A stretch of DNA of 64,000 nt from an uncultured Candidatus Melainabacteria bacterium (GCA_934754515.1 CAKVIG010000005.1:1-64000), one strand, 5' to 3'. Positions 18,560 through 27,907 are shown, counted from the first letter of the stretch. The notes: generated by a model from the letters alone, not told the origin. Made by a program: numbers and translations.

Positions 18560-18690
18560 CCGTATTTGTTTTTGTTGGGGTGAACCCCAACCTACAATCA
18601 GCATCCCTCGCACCTTGCAGGAGAGGGTAGAAAATCAAGTTGAGAGCAATTTAAAGCTCGAAGCTTAGATTTTCGGGCGAGGAGTAAAAT
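18560..18690. repeat. Composite dispersed repeat block
   Basis: A GTTGGGGTGAACCCCAACCT palindrome (as at 14800-14822) is followed by a CCCTCGCACCTTGCAGGAGA unit and a segment ending AGATTTTCGGGCGAGGAG, similar to the unit at 1270-1350. There is no coding sequence. Confidence 0.65.
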
Positions 18691-18693
18691 AAA

Positions 18694-19929
18694 TTACACT
18701 CTCTTTATCCCAACTGTCCTTGCTAACGCAAACTCCGCATCTTTCGGCGCATTTGTTAATTTAACCAAAAGTTCGTCATTTGTATTTGCAAGTTCCAATT
18801 CTTCACCCTTCATATTCTTAATTTCTGTCACTTGTGTAACAAATTTTTCATCAGGTGAAATAACTTCAATATCTTCATTTTTATTGAATTTATTTTTTGT
18901 TTTTATCTTGTAGTAATCGCCTTCTCTGCCCCAAAATTCGCACAAGAAATCAGCACCTGCAAGACCTTTTGAAATATCATAGCTATATCCATCTTTCGGA
19001 TAGCCTTCGCCAAGATAAAATCCTGTTGTATAGCCTCTGTTACCAACTTTTAAAAGTTCATCATAATAAGGCTGCATATCTGCGTTTGGATTTTCAAGAA
19101 CAGTGTCTATTGCTTCTCTATAAGCTTTAGCTACTGCTGAAACATAATAAAGACTCTTTGTTCTGCCTTCAACCTTAAATGAATCAATGCCCGCATCTAT
19201 CATATCTTTTAAATGTTTTACGAGGCACAAATCTTTCGTACTTAAAATATGCGTGCCTTTTTCATTTTCTTCGATTTCATAATACTGCCCCGGGCGAGTT
19301 TCTTCAACAAGTTTGTAACTCCATCTGCAAGGTTGAGAACAATTTCCTGAGTTGGCTTTTCTTTCGCCATTTGTCATATAATCACTCAACAAACATCTGC
19401 CGGAAAATGACACACATTGCGCGCCATGGATAAAACATTCCAATTCCATTTCAGGAACTCGTTGCTTAATTTCAGCAACATCTTTTATAGGAAGTTCTCT
19501 CGCTAAAATTGCACGAGTTGCGCCCATATCTTGCCAAAAACGCACAGCTTCATAATTAAGAATATTTGCTTGCGTGCTTACATGAATATCAGTATTTGGC
19601 ATATATTTTTTTGCTAATCGCATAATTCCGACATCACTTATAATAAGCGCATCTGGATTTGAATCCGCAATTATATCCATTGAACTTTCCAAAGCTTTTA
19701 TATCGCTGTTAAATCCAAAGATGTTCAGAGTTAAATAAGCTTTTGCACCCATTTGTTGCGCGGTAGAAATAGCAGTTTTAAGGTTTTCTAAAGTAATAAG
19801 TTCACCTTTTCTCATTGCTCTTAAGCTAAAATCTACAACTCCCAAGTATACGGCATCTGCTCCGTATTTAATCGCATATTTTAATTTTTCAACATTGCCT
19901 GCCGGCATCAATAATTCAGGTTTGTTCAT
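18694..19929 (-). CDS. U32 family peptidase-like protein, TrhP/YegQ type
   Basis: 411 aa from ATG 19929. It opens with the U32 signature MNKPELLMPAGNVEKLKYAI, continues GADAVYLGV, and holds the family Cys cluster ECFIHGAQCVSFSGRCLLSD followed by NSGNCSQPCRWSY. These match TrhP (YegQ)-type proteins that form 5-hydroxyuridine at tRNA wobble position 34 using prephenate, probably through an iron-sulfur cluster. It is somewhat shorter than E. coli TrhP (453 aa). A monocistronic gene, next to tRNA-Ala but on the opposite strand. Confidence 0.82.
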   Translation of the reverse strand: MNKPELLMPAGNVEKLKYAIKYGADAVYLGVVDFSLRAMRKGELITLENLKTAISTAQQMGAKAYLTLNIFGFNSDIKALESSMDIIADSNPDALIISDVGIMRLAKKYMPNTDIHVSTQANILNYEAVRFWQDMGATRAILARELPIKDVAEIKQRVPEMELECFIHGAQCVSFSGRCLLSDYMTNGERKANSGNCSQPCRWSYKLVEETRPGQYYEIEENEKGTHILSTKDLCLVKHLKDMIDAGIDSFKVEGRTKSLYYVSAVAKAYREAIDTVLENPNADMQPYYDELLKVGNRGYTTGFYLGEGYPKDGYSYDISKGLAGADFLCEFWGREGDYYKIKTKNKFNKNEDIEVISPDEKFVTQVTEIKNMKGEELELANTNDELLVKLTNAPKDAEFALARTVGIKRV

Positions 19930-20003
19930 ACTAAATATATTAGCATAAAAATTATATTCAATAATATCATGCAACACAAAATAAAAAATTTTCATTTACC
20001 CCC

Positions 20004-20031
20004 TTTACAAAAAAAAATCACCATGTACAAT
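20004..20031 (+). promoter_or_regulatory. Promoter of tRNA-Ala
   Basis: TTTACA (20004-20009), a 16-bp A-rich spacer and TACAAT (20026-20031) lie 53 bases before the mature tRNA. No other gene uses this strand here. Confidence 0.6.
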
Positions 20032-20083
20032 AATAAATGTAGCCGATATCAAATAGAGGTTACGAGACCAAAACAACCGAAAT

Positions 20084-20159
20084 GGGGGTTTAGCTCAGCT
20101 GGTAGAGCACCTGCTTTGCACGCAGGGGGTCAGGAGTTCGAATCTCCTAACCTCCACCA
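20084..20159 (+). tRNA. tRNA-Ala (anticodon TGC), integration target
   Basis: A 76-nt cloverleaf: acceptor GGGGGTT pairing with AACCTCC (one G-T), D arm GCTC...GAGC, anticodon stem CTGC/GCAG with loop TTTGCAC giving TGC, T arm with GTTCGAATC, and an encoded CCA end. The 3' end (TCCACCA) forms the attachment core of the adjacent mobile elements; the gene is left intact by integration. It is read from its own promoter at 20004. Confidence 0.95.
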
Positions 20160-21728
20160 TTTAAAACAAATGGAACTATTAAAATCAGCGCCTTCGGGCG
20201 CTTTTTTAGTATCTGCGAGGTATTGAGGGTATGAAGAAATTATTTTTTGCTTGAATTGAGCATATCCTAATTCTGCAATTCCCTGTTTGGCTAGCTTCAC
20301 CAATTCTTCAATGTTTGCGTAGGGTTGCTTGAAAATCACATCAACTTTTCTGTCTGTGATTTTTACACTTAGATAAACCTGCCTTACAATATCCGCAACC
20401 TCTTGTGCCGAAAGTTCGGTGGCTGGTAAGCTTGCTCTTCCGCATATATCAAGGATTTTAAGACCTGTATCAAAGAAATTTGTGTTTGCTTGTGTGTGGA
20501 GTTGGAGTTCTGCCATGAGTCGGCTGAGTTTTACTTCATAATCATTTTTGAGATTAACCCATAAATCGTATTCAAGAATATTGTTAACTTGGTCTAAGTA
20601 CATCTTTTTCAAGACTTCCTTACAATTTTCTATCTCAATGTTTATTCTTGCTACTTCTTGCTTGTGATATTCTTGTTCATCGCCAACAGCCATTTTAAGA
20701 GAGAATTTAACAAGTTCTAAGACTTCGGGCTTTAAACCTATTCTTTTGAGATGCATTCTTAAAGCTTGCGTTAATTGAGTTTCTGAAATGTAATCAGTAT
20801 TCGGGCAACTTCTGTCATAGTGTGAACATCTATAGTAAACGTTGCCTTTTTGTCTTTCAGCACAGAAAGCATAACCGCATATTCCGCATTTAGCGATTCC
20901 GGGATAAAGAAAATCAAAGTTTTTACGCACCCTTGAACGGCTTGTTTTTAAGAAGGCAAGTTGAACTTTATCAAACAAATCACGACTAACAATAGGAGCA
21001 TGTTTGCCTTGATAAATAATGCCGTTACAGTTCATCTGACCGACATAAAATACATTTTTGAGTATGCCTTCTAAGACGCATTGGGTAATTTTAGGTCTAT
21101 CAGCTTTGTAGTAATAACCTTCAATGAATAAATGCTCACAAAGTTGACGAATTGAGAATTTACCAGTTGCAAAAAGCTCAAAAGCACGGCGAATGAATAA
21201 AATTGTGGACTTGTCGATAATCAATTCCTTTTTAGCACCTCTTAGGTATCCATAAGGCGGTTTAAATGGCCAGTAACCCTCCTCTACCGCCTCTTTTAAT
21301 CCTTTTGATATTTCTTCTGAAAGGTTATCAATGTAATTTTTAGCCATTAAAACTTTTATCCCATGGATAAATTTATCATGTGATTTGGAATTTTTGCTAA
21401 TAACGGTACTTTCTTTAACTAGATGTACTTCTAAGTCGTAATCTTCAAGAGTTACATAGTCCTTAAAATTGCGGTACAAGCGGTCTGTTTTTTCAACAAG
21501 AACTGTTTTAATGTGAGGATTGTCTTTTAAGAACGTTAACATTGCGTTGTAGTTTGTTCTTCCTGCTTTCTTTGCTGTTTCAGCGTCTGAATACTCCTTA
21601 ACAATCTGAAAACCTTGTTTGAGTGCGTATTCTTTTAATAGTTTCAACTGGGCAGGAATTGAAAATCCTTCTCTTTCTTGTTCTCGGCTTGATACTCGAG
21701 CATAAATAACGACTTGCTTGTGTTCCAT
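20130..21728 (-). CDS. Large serine recombinase, integrase of element 1 (tRNA-proximal)
   Basis: 532 aa. The resolvase catalytic domain starts VVIYARVSSREQ (catalytic Ser about residue 13-14), followed by VLVEKTDRLYRNFKDYVTLE. A recombinase domain (YGYLRGAKK; FATGKFSIRQLCEHLF) and a zinc ribbon CGICGYAFCAERQ...YYRCSHYDRSC follow, then a coiled coil (about 340-430). ATG at 21728 is preferred, with GAGGAAT, and matches the start of the element 2 paralogue. The gene crosses the attachment core, so its last residues (WWRLGDSNS) are read antisense from the tRNA gene. It should catalyse integration and excision. Confidence 0.88.
   Translation of the reverse strand: MEHKQVVIYARVSSREQEREGFSIPAQLKLLKEYALKQGFQIVKEYSDAETAKKAGRTNYNAMLTFLKDNPHIKTVLVEKTDRLYRNFKDYVTLEDYDLEVHLVKESTVISKNSKSHDKFIHGIKVLMAKNYIDNLSEEISKGLKEAVEEGYWPFKPPYGYLRGAKKELIIDKSTILFIRRAFELFATGKFSIRQLCEHLFIEGYYYKADRPKITQCVLEGILKNVFYVGQMNCNGIIYQGKHAPIVSRDLFDKVQLAFLKTSRSRVRKNFDFLYPGIAKCGICGYAFCAERQKGNVYYRCSHYDRSCPNTDYISETQLTQALRMHLKRIGLKPEVLELVKFSLKMAVGDEQEYHKQEVARINIEIENCKEVLKKMYLDQVNNILEYDLWVNLKNDYEVKLSRLMAELQLHTQANTNFFDTGLKILDICGRASLPATELSAQEVADIVRQVYLSVKITDRKVDVIFKQPYANIEELVKLAKQGIAELGYAQFKQKIISSYPQYLADTKKAPEGADFNSSICFKWWRLGDSNS
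20153..20164. other. Attachment site, left junction (tRNA/element 1)
   Basis: TCCACCATTTAA spans the tRNA 3' end and the first bases of element 1. The same 12-mer marks the element 1/element 2 junction (38938-38949) and the right end (56024-56035). It lies inside the 3' coding end of the first recombinase gene. Confidence 0.75.
20180..20213 (+). terminator. Element-supplied terminator downstream of tRNA-Ala
   Basis: A GCGCC-TTCG-GGCGC hairpin followed by TTTTTTAG stands 30 nt past the tRNA CCA and replaces the native tRNA terminator now found at 56040. The equivalent in element 2 is at 38973-38995. Confidence 0.7.
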
Positions 21729-21962
21729 AATTTTATTCCTCAATATTCTGTAATGTTCTATTTTTATTTTTTACTTACTTCTTTCAAAAGTAAATAAAGG
21801 TTAGCAGACAAAAACTCCACAAACAAAAAAGGTAAAATGCAGAATAGTTCTCAAAATAAGGTCGTTTGGTAGTATTACAAAGTTATGCCTAGTGATAGTA
21901 AGGCATACAGACAATACAAGGAAGTCGTCTAGGCGATGTTTTGCGGTAGTTTAACTGGTCGG

Positions 21963-22403
21963 TTAATCTTCGGTCGGAAGGAGTAAAACAAACTGTTCTT
22001 TTTCGTAGCTCAAAATTCTTAAATACATCTTATATGAGGTAAATTCCTCATCCTCGTTGAATGGTAGGTCAATGAATGGGATGTCTTGTTTAATAATTGT
22101 GATATGCTCGTCAAAATCCCCGTTGTCGTTGTAATCTTCTGCGTAAACTTCCATGTAACCGCTGTATTCTTTGTTCAATACGATTTCAACCGTGTAATAA
22201 GTTGACTCGTATTTACGGAAACGTTCCAAGATTTTAGGCATATAGCTGATAACATTATCCACTACCCAATAAGCCTCTAAAGAGCGTTGAACATCCATGA
22301 CCCCGTCTGTGTAAAATAGGTTGTCGCAATATCCTCTTTTAAAGTATTGCGTTGTTCCATGGTTTCGATAATAAATTTCTTGCACATCTGAATAAGTAAG
22401 CAT
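21963..22403 (-). CDS. DUF6876-like protein of element 1
   Basis: 146 aa from ATG 22403 (GGAGT upstream). The family-like core is YYRN..., YTDGVMDVQ and EAYWVVDNVISYMPKI, which I associate with DUF6876 proteins seen in phages and mobile elements. The C-terminal half is acidic and beta-rich. A paralogue of equal length lies at 40725-41165, at the same place relative to the recombinase. Function unknown; its fixed position marks it as part of the element backbone. Confidence 0.6.
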   Translation of the reverse strand: MLTYSDVQEIYYRNHGTTQYFKRGYCDNLFYTDGVMDVQRSLEAYWVVDNVISYMPKILERFRKYESTYYTVEIVLNKEYSGYMEVYAEDYNDNGDFDEHITIIKQDIPFIDLPFNEDEEFTSYKMYLRILSYEKEQFVLLLPTED

Positions 22404-22622
22404 AATCAATACTCCGTAAAAAATCTGAACATCGTTTGATTTAATTTTTTATCATTTTTGCAAGAAGTAAATACTTTTCAGGAAAAATTCTTTGAAAAGT
22501 TTTCTAAAATATGAATTCCCCTCTTTTCAGAGTATTTTTAATACGATTACTTGGTGGAATTCAAATTATTTGATATACTACTTGAGGGAAGAAAGTGCGG
22601 GTAAATTAAAGGAAAAAGTAGG

Positions 22623-23207
22623 GTGTGTCATATAGAAAAAGAGATTTGGATACATGATGAGTATAGATATGCATTAGGTAATATTGGAAGGAAGACTCTT
22701 GTATATATAGGCTCCAATCCCAGTATTGCAACAGCTGAGGTTGATGACAATACCTATACTTTTTTAAGAACTTGGTGCAATACAAATAATTATAACGGAT
22801 TAATACTTTTAAACTTATATCCACAAGTCTTGACTATGGAACAACGTGAAAATCAAATATTTAACAGGGGTTCATTTTTTACTGTTGCAGGTTCATTAGA
22901 GAAGAAAAATTTTGAAATCATAGATAATACGATAAGAGACGTAGATAAAAAAAGCTTAGATTTTGATGTTTTGCTTGCATGGGGAGACAAGGTTTTACAA
23001 AGAGAGTTTTATTATGCATATATAATAGAATTAATGAACATTCTACAAAAATATAATGTTCAAAACCTCTTCCATATTGGTATAACAAGCAACAAACAAC
23101 CAAGGGCTCCAATTCCTTTTGAAAAACATACTTCGCTACAACCATTTACCCAAGAAAATCTTAGAGCGTGCTTAGACATATATAGCTATAAAATGTTGGA
23201 CAAGTAG
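22623..23207 (+). CDS. DUF1643 domain protein (first copy)
   Basis: 194 aa with a GTG start preceded by AAAGGAAAAA; no in-frame ATG lies near. DUF1643 features: YRYALGNIGRKTLVYIGSNPS, SIATAEVDDNTYTFLRTWC, LILLNLYPQ and LLAWGDKVLQ. DUF1643 genes occur in the ccr complexes of staphylococcal SCC elements, although the biochemical role is unknown. A second DUF1643 copy faces it at 27970-28515, so two copies flank the ATPase/recombinase module of element 1. Confidence 0.72.
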   Translation: MCHIEKEIWIHDEYRYALGNIGRKTLVYIGSNPSIATAEVDDNTYTFLRTWCNTNNYNGLILLNLYPQVLTMEQRENQIFNRGSFFTVAGSLEKKNFEIIDNTIRDVDKKSLDFDVLLAWGDKVLQREFYYAYIIELMNILQKYNVQNLFHIGITSNKQPRAPIPFEKHTSLQPFTQENLRACLDIYSYKMLDK

Positions 23208-23411
23208 GAGCTGTTTGTGTGTATGTTATTGTTAATATATTCTATACAATTATATATATTATCTATTTGCTAATAATACGAAAACTCCGCATTTAAGATT
23301 ATTTCTCCGATAAATTTTTCATTATTTCATCTTTACATAGCTTAACATAGACTTGAACTAGGGCTAATTATGCTGTATAATTATAGCATACAACAATATA
23401 AGGAATTTTGC

Positions 23412-23825
23412 ATGTCCAAGCAAGACAGAATAGAAAACTTAACAAAATTAATCAAAGACCTTGAGGCGGAAAAGTCTAGTCTTGAGGAGCAAATTAACTG
23501 TGCGAAGGTGCTTCTTTCTTCAATGACTGGACAAAAAATTGCTGCTGCAACCTCATTAGGTATAATCGGCAATAATCCAAAAAGCAAAAAATTGTCTGAA
23601 AGCACAAAAGAAAAAATGCGTATTGCTCAACAAAAAAGACAAGAACGTGAGCAACACTTTAAGCTTATAAAAATACAGGACTTTCTCAAAGAGAATGATA
23701 AGGCAACAACAAAAGAAGTTGCCGAATTTATGCAATTAACCGAGTATGTTGTAAAAAAATACATGCGGTCTGAAGATTCTCATTGCGAAGAATTTCGTCC
23801 CGACATTTGGAGATATGTTGTTTGA
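23412..23825 (+). CDS. Coiled-coil plus winged-helix-like small protein
   Basis: 137 aa from the ATG at 23412 (AAGGAATTTTGC upstream). A coiled coil (residues 5-32, LTKLIKDLEAEKSSLEEQI) is followed by a basic linker (KSKKLSESTKEKMRIAQQKR) and a helical end with FLKENDKATTKEVAEFMQL that looks like a winged helix. This suits a small DNA-binding or replication accessory protein of the element. There is no equivalent at the same place in element 2. I do not recognise a named family. Confidence 0.6.
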   Translation: MSKQDRIENLTKLIKDLEAEKSSLEEQINCAKVLLSSMTGQKIAAATSLGIIGNNPKSKKLSESTKEKMRIAQQKRQEREQHFKLIKIQDFLKENDKATTKEVAEFMQLTEYVVKKYMRSEDSHCEEFRPDIWRYVV

Positions 23826-24028
23826 ACTTATTTAATTTACCCCTTCATTAGCGCCAATAGGCTTTTTATATATATTTTACTCGAATACTGAATTCAAAAT
23901 GAAAGAATGCATTGCTGATATAAATATGTGTTCTTATGAGTATAGTATTCCAAACTCTCACTTTTTGACAATTAAGTGAAAGTTTGGCTGGTATCCATTA
24001 TCACAAATAATATAAAAAGGAGGCAACT

Positions 24029-24118
24029 ATGCTAGATACTAGCTGAAAAAACGACGAAAAAGAACAGATTAAAAACTTATTAAGAATAATTCTAAGCAGC
24101 ATTCTTTTTAACTCTTAA
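24029..24118 (+). pseudogene. Small backbone ORF interrupted by in-frame TGA
   Basis: A strong site AAGGAGG precedes ATG, but the frame stops after five codons at TGA (24044-24046), then continues for 23 codons as KNDEKEQIKNLLRIILSSIL and two more residues. The element 2 counterpart (44957-45078) has the same C-terminal pattern (EEEVKKLLKIIFESILAF) but there the strong ATG is in another frame. So this small helix-forming protein is broken, or needs recoding, in both elements. An 11-bp inverted repeat (GAACAGATTAA/TTAATCTGTTC) brackets the 3' half. Confidence 0.4.
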
Positions 24119-24188
24119 TCTGTTCCCCCAATTGGGGTTAATCAATTGTATTTCAATATTAACAAAAAATTATAGGAAAGGAAAAAAT

Positions 24189-24716
24189 ATGGAAGAAGAT
24201 ATAAAAAATCTATTTAAATATATGAGCGCATCTGATATATCAAACGAATTAGATAAAGCTTTTGACATATTTAAAGTAGACTTTGAAAATAAAACTGTTA
24301 CAATAAAAGCTCACGATATAACCGAAATAATAAATTCTTTATCAACAGAAACAATAAAGAATATACATGATAATCCTTATCTTAATTGGGACAAAGCAAA
24401 TCTTGAGTATTCATTTTTAATCAATAATAAAAAAGCATGTGAGCTTGCTTGCTTGTATGTAGAACGATTTTTATATTCATTTGATGAAATGATCTTAAAA
24501 GATTTTACATGAATTTTAGAGATTCCTGACGTTTTCAATCCAAGTCTTGACTATTTAAGAACAATTTATCAATATTTTAAGATTGGAACTTCCGAATTCA
24601 TTTTATTTGTTAATAAAGATAATACTTTTATTGTGAAATATATTGGCGAAGCAGAATCAAAAATTACTTGGGTGCTGAATATTCCACATATATTTTATGA
24701 TGAGTGTAAAACTTAA
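24189..24716 (+). pseudogene. Accessory gene upstream of the ATPase, interrupted by in-frame TGA
   Basis: AGGAAAGG precedes ATG 24189. The frame encodes 107 aa, meets TGA at 24510-24512, and stays open for 67 more codons to TAA (24714). The downstream part (LEIPDVFNPSLDYLRTIYQY, then FEFILFV-like strands) aligns in pattern with the uninterrupted element 2 gene at 44449-44850 (EMPEELVPFLLDFNRFIPII, then RYFLAYV). Either a nonsense mutation split the gene or UGA is read through. The role is unknown; it always sits just before the ATPase gene. Confidence 0.5.
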
Positions 24717-24720
24717 GAAG

Positions 24721-24765
24721 AGAGATTTTTATCTCTGGAGTAGGCATATACCTACTCCTTTTTTT
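24721..24765 (+). terminator. Tandem hairpins with T-run before the ATPase gene (attenuator-like)
   Basis: An AGAGAT-TTTT-ATCTCT hairpin is followed by an 8-bp GGAGTAGG/CCTACTCC stem and seven T. It lies 26 bases before the ATPase start. Element 2 has an equivalent hairpin-T run at 44403-44430 in the same gene context. Confidence 0.65.
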
Positions 24766-24790
24766 ACATAGTAAGTGAAAGGAAAACCCA

Positions 24791-26452
24791 ATGACAAAAT
24801 ATATAGATAACATAAACTGCGCACTTCACTTGTGCGATACGGAAAACGAAGAATGGAATGTTCAGATTGCAAACTACGGATTAAGTCCACTTGTTGTGAT
24901 AAATGAAATTTTAGCAACAAGGAATAAGGAAGTAACTACTCAAAAACTGCTCATACGCTTATGCAAAGAATCAGAACCGAATATTTCATACCCAGTTAAA
25001 TTATGCGGTGGAGATGATATTGATATTAAATCGTTTGTGAGAGCTGTGCATAAAGATATCATTGGCTTATGGGAAGACTTTAGCAAGAAGACTTTTAACA
25101 TTTTACGGCATGAACTTAGCATGTGTGATGTTAAAATCGAAATCTACCGAAATATAGGTCATCAATATTCAATCCCGGTATATGTTTTAGGGGATAAACT
25201 TTTCAATTATGAAACTAATCAAATTAAAAACCACCTAGCTGTAATGGATGAATTACAACTAACTGAAGGAGAAAAACTCCAAATTTTGGCGCTTGGCTCT
25301 CCCAAAATTCAGATTTATGAGGCAGAAAACCCAAAACAAATTTTATCAGAGTTTGTAGAAACTATGCTAAAGTTTTTCAATGACTCCGCAGTTATCGTAG
25401 CAATTGGCGTGTGTTTAGCAATTCTCTTTTACGATTTATTTATTCAACACGCTCAAGGCTTTCCTTACATAATGCTATACGGCGACTCGCAAGCAGGAAA
25501 AACCGTTTTGTTGCACACATTAGCCTCAATTTTTGGAATAGTTAATCACACAGAGCTTACAAGCGGAACATCAACAATAAGAATCATTAGAAGAGGATTA
25601 TCAAGATATAACGGTTTTCCTCTTTTTATTGATGAAATAGAGCAGAAACGAATTGAAGAATATGAAGATTTAGGTAAAGACAGCTTTTCGGGAACTCCTC
25701 GCAAAGTGTGTTCAAACGACGGCGGAGAAGTCGTAACAGAAATTAATACAACTTTCTGCGCTACAACTAATCACTTTTTTGAAAATATGACTTTTGCAAA
25801 TTTTTCAAGGTGTATCTTAGTTAACCTTCACGCTGAACAATTCAATCTCGAAAGCTTCCCCTACTTTTCAAACGAAAGTAGAGAAAAATTATCGGCAATT
25901 TTGCCTTTAATCTTATCCTATCGAACGGAAATCATTGAAAGATACAAAATGCAGTTTGAAATAGCTAAAAAATATTCTAACCGCAGCAGGCTTTGTAACA
26001 ATGTAGCAATAGGTATGACGATATGGGATATAATTAACGATATTACAGGCAAAATAATTGTTCATACTGAAATTCTTGCTATACAATATTTTGAGTATTT
26101 TGAGCGATATGAAGATACGGAACTTAAATATTCTGATACATTCCTTAGCGATGTGTATCGTTTATTTAAGGATGAGAAACTTGTTTATGGCAGAGATTTT
26201 GTTATTACTAAAAATCAGTTTTTGCGTATCAATCTAAGTAAATATTGTGCAATTTTTAACAGTTTGAACAGTAAACAAAAACTCAATACGGCACAATTAA
26301 AGCTTAAAATCGGCAATGACAAACGGTTTGATTTTAACGCTACAGATTTAAGACCAATCGGCAAGGCTATTAAGGTTAATATTGCTGATAATGAAACGCT
26401 TTTAGATATTAAAAATCATATCAGCGCAAATACAGGGGGCGAGGATGAGTAA
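24791..26452 (+). CDS. DUF927/Cch-like P-loop ATPase of element 1
   Basis: 553 aa. Walker A LYGDSQAGKTVLLHTLASIF (about residues 230-249), then ELTSGTSTIRIIRRGL, Walker B FPLFIDEIEQ (about 276-285) and a sensor-like FCATTNHFF. The arrangement resembles DUF927-type helicases, including Cch of SCC elements, an MCM-like helicase thought to replicate the excised element. The C-terminal part is a likely winged helix (SKYCAIFNSLNSKQKLNTAQ). It overlaps the second recombinase by 8 bp. Its paralogue at 42717-44390 is similar along its whole length. Confidence 0.72.
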   Translation: MTKYIDNINCALHLCDTENEEWNVQIANYGLSPLVVINEILATRNKEVTTQKLLIRLCKESEPNISYPVKLCGGDDIDIKSFVRAVHKDIIGLWEDFSKKTFNILRHELSMCDVKIEIYRNIGHQYSIPVYVLGDKLFNYETNQIKNHLAVMDELQLTEGEKLQILALGSPKIQIYEAENPKQILSEFVETMLKFFNDSAVIVAIGVCLAILFYDLFIQHAQGFPYIMLYGDSQAGKTVLLHTLASIFGIVNHTELTSGTSTIRIIRRGLSRYNGFPLFIDEIEQKRIEEYEDLGKDSFSGTPRKVCSNDGGEVVTEINTTFCATTNHFFENMTFANFSRCILVNLHAEQFNLESFPYFSNESREKLSAILPLILSYRTEIIERYKMQFEIAKKYSNRSRLCNNVAIGMTIWDIINDITGKIIVHTEILAIQYFEYFERYEDTELKYSDTFLSDVYRLFKDEKLVYGRDFVITKNQFLRINLSKYCAIFNSLNSKQKLNTAQLKLKIGNDKRFDFNATDLRPIGKAIKVNIADNETLLDIKNHISANTGGEDE

Positions 26453-27878
26453 AGAAAGTATAGCTGATTTATACATAAGGTTATCTTCAAAACCGCAAGA
26501 AAAAGGGATGTCTAAGACTTTTCAAATTAAGGAATGTAAGAAATATTGCAAAAGCAAAGGTTACAAAGTCCGCAATATTTACTATGAAAACAAAAGCGCT
26601 AAAACTCCCGATAAAAGACCAGTCTTTAATGAACTGATAGCACGACAAAAAACAAAAAATAAAGTCGATGTTATTGTTGTTTATGCGGTCAATCGCTTGG
26701 CTAGAAACCCAGTAGATTTTTACCAAATACGGGAGCTGGTAGATAAGTATAATACTGAATTTGTCTTTGTTAGGGAATGTTTAACCATTAAAAAGCCTTT
26801 CAAAGCTCATCAAAAATATTTAACCAGTATTTTAGTTGCCACGGCTGAATACGAGGTTGACGCTATGACAGAAATTCGTATGCGTGGCTCATTAGAACGT
26901 GCTTTAAGCGGAGTCCGTCCAACTAAACTCAATTACGGTTACGGAAAGCGCAACGGTAAAGTTGTTATGATTCCTAAAGAGGCGGAGTTTGTGAAACAAG
27001 CTTTTACCCTATATGCTACTGGCAAATACTCGCTTAATTCTTTGTCTGATGAGCTTTTTGAGCTTGGTTATCATTACAAAAATCAGCGCAACGGTAAAAT
27101 TCCTAGAGCTAGTTTAGCAAGTATGCTTAAAAGTATTTACTATACCGGAAAGTATTACTTTCCTGGGCATGAAGGGATTATTCAAGGCAAACACAAGCCG
27201 ATAGTGGATGATGAACTTTTTAATCAAGTTCAAAAGGTTTTAAAAAAGCCTTCCAGTGAAATCAAGGAAAAGCACCAATTTTTGTATAATGGATTGATTA
27301 AGTATAAGGAAACTGGCGGTTTGATGAGCGGTGAAGTTAAAAAAGGCGGTAAATACATTTACTACACAGCTCGAAATGCGGATAATTCTTGTTGTTGCAT
27401 TAATGAGGAAATCATTAGTGAAAATGTGCTTGGTCGTCTTGAGCTTATCAAGTTAAACAATATTCCCAAAAGTATATCAAACGAGGTATTAAAAGAACAC
27501 TTAAGGCCAATATCACAGGCGCTTAATACTGCAAAAAGAGCGGTGAGCCGTCAATATCATGAGGAGTTGAAACTCAAGGAATATGTTGATACGAACGGGA
27601 TTGAAGATACTGATTTTATTGAGTCGGAGTACGCTGAAATTAAAGAAAAGTATAAGGATGTTTCAAGTAATATTCTGATGTTGGAAGATAAAATCACGGC
27701 TCAACAATCGAAGTATCAAGAAGTCTTAAACATGAATCTTGCAGAAGTATTTAAAAAGTTAAGTCTTGAACACAAGCGACAAATCTTAGAGCTTATCAAA
27801 AGCAAATTTGAGGGTGATTGTGATAAAAAAATCAAGATAACCTTTAAGTCTGCGTTTAGAAAACTTCTACAAAAATAA
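26445..27878 (+). CDS. Second serine recombinase of element 1, lacking the usual zinc ribbon
   Basis: 477 aa. Catalytic domain ADLYIRLSSKPQEKG (Ser about 14-15), VVYAVNRLARNPVDF, then the recombinase domain LNYGYGKRN and YATGKYSLNSLSDELF. At the place where canonical large serine recombinases have CGxCG...YYRC, this protein reads YKETGGLMSGEVKKGGKYIY, so the zinc ribbon cysteines are lost; a coiled coil remains (about 365-435). It is cotranslated with the ATPase. The pair is conserved in element 2, suggesting a dedicated excision/replication module rather than a spare integrase. Confidence 0.85.
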   Translation: MSKESIADLYIRLSSKPQEKGMSKTFQIKECKKYCKSKGYKVRNIYYENKSAKTPDKRPVFNELIARQKTKNKVDVIVVYAVNRLARNPVDFYQIRELVDKYNTEFVFVRECLTIKKPFKAHQKYLTSILVATAEYEVDAMTEIRMRGSLERALSGVRPTKLNYGYGKRNGKVVMIPKEAEFVKQAFTLYATGKYSLNSLSDELFELGYHYKNQRNGKIPRASLASMLKSIYYTGKYYFPGHEGIIQGKHKPIVDDELFNQVQKVLKKPSSEIKEKHQFLYNGLIKYKETGGLMSGEVKKGGKYIYYTARNADNSCCCINEEIISENVLGRLELIKLNNIPKSISNEVLKEHLRPISQALNTAKRAVSRQYHEELKLKEYVDTNGIEDTDFIESEYAEIKEKYKDVSSNILMLEDKITAQQSKYQEVLNMNLAEVFKKLSLEHKRQILELIKSKFEGDCDKKIKITFKSAFRKLLQK

Positions 27879-27907
27879 TAGATTCCTTTCTCCTCGTTTG
27901 AGGCAAA

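Noticed and set aside
19969..20226. 85-aa frame through tRNA-Ala
   Set aside because: It reads across the tRNA gene and att site; part of the sequence is the tRNA itself.
24029..24118. Alternative genetic code (TGA as amino acid) for the whole organism
   Set aside because: Several clear genes end in TGA, for example at 14963 and 35556, and tryptophan codons are TGG throughout.
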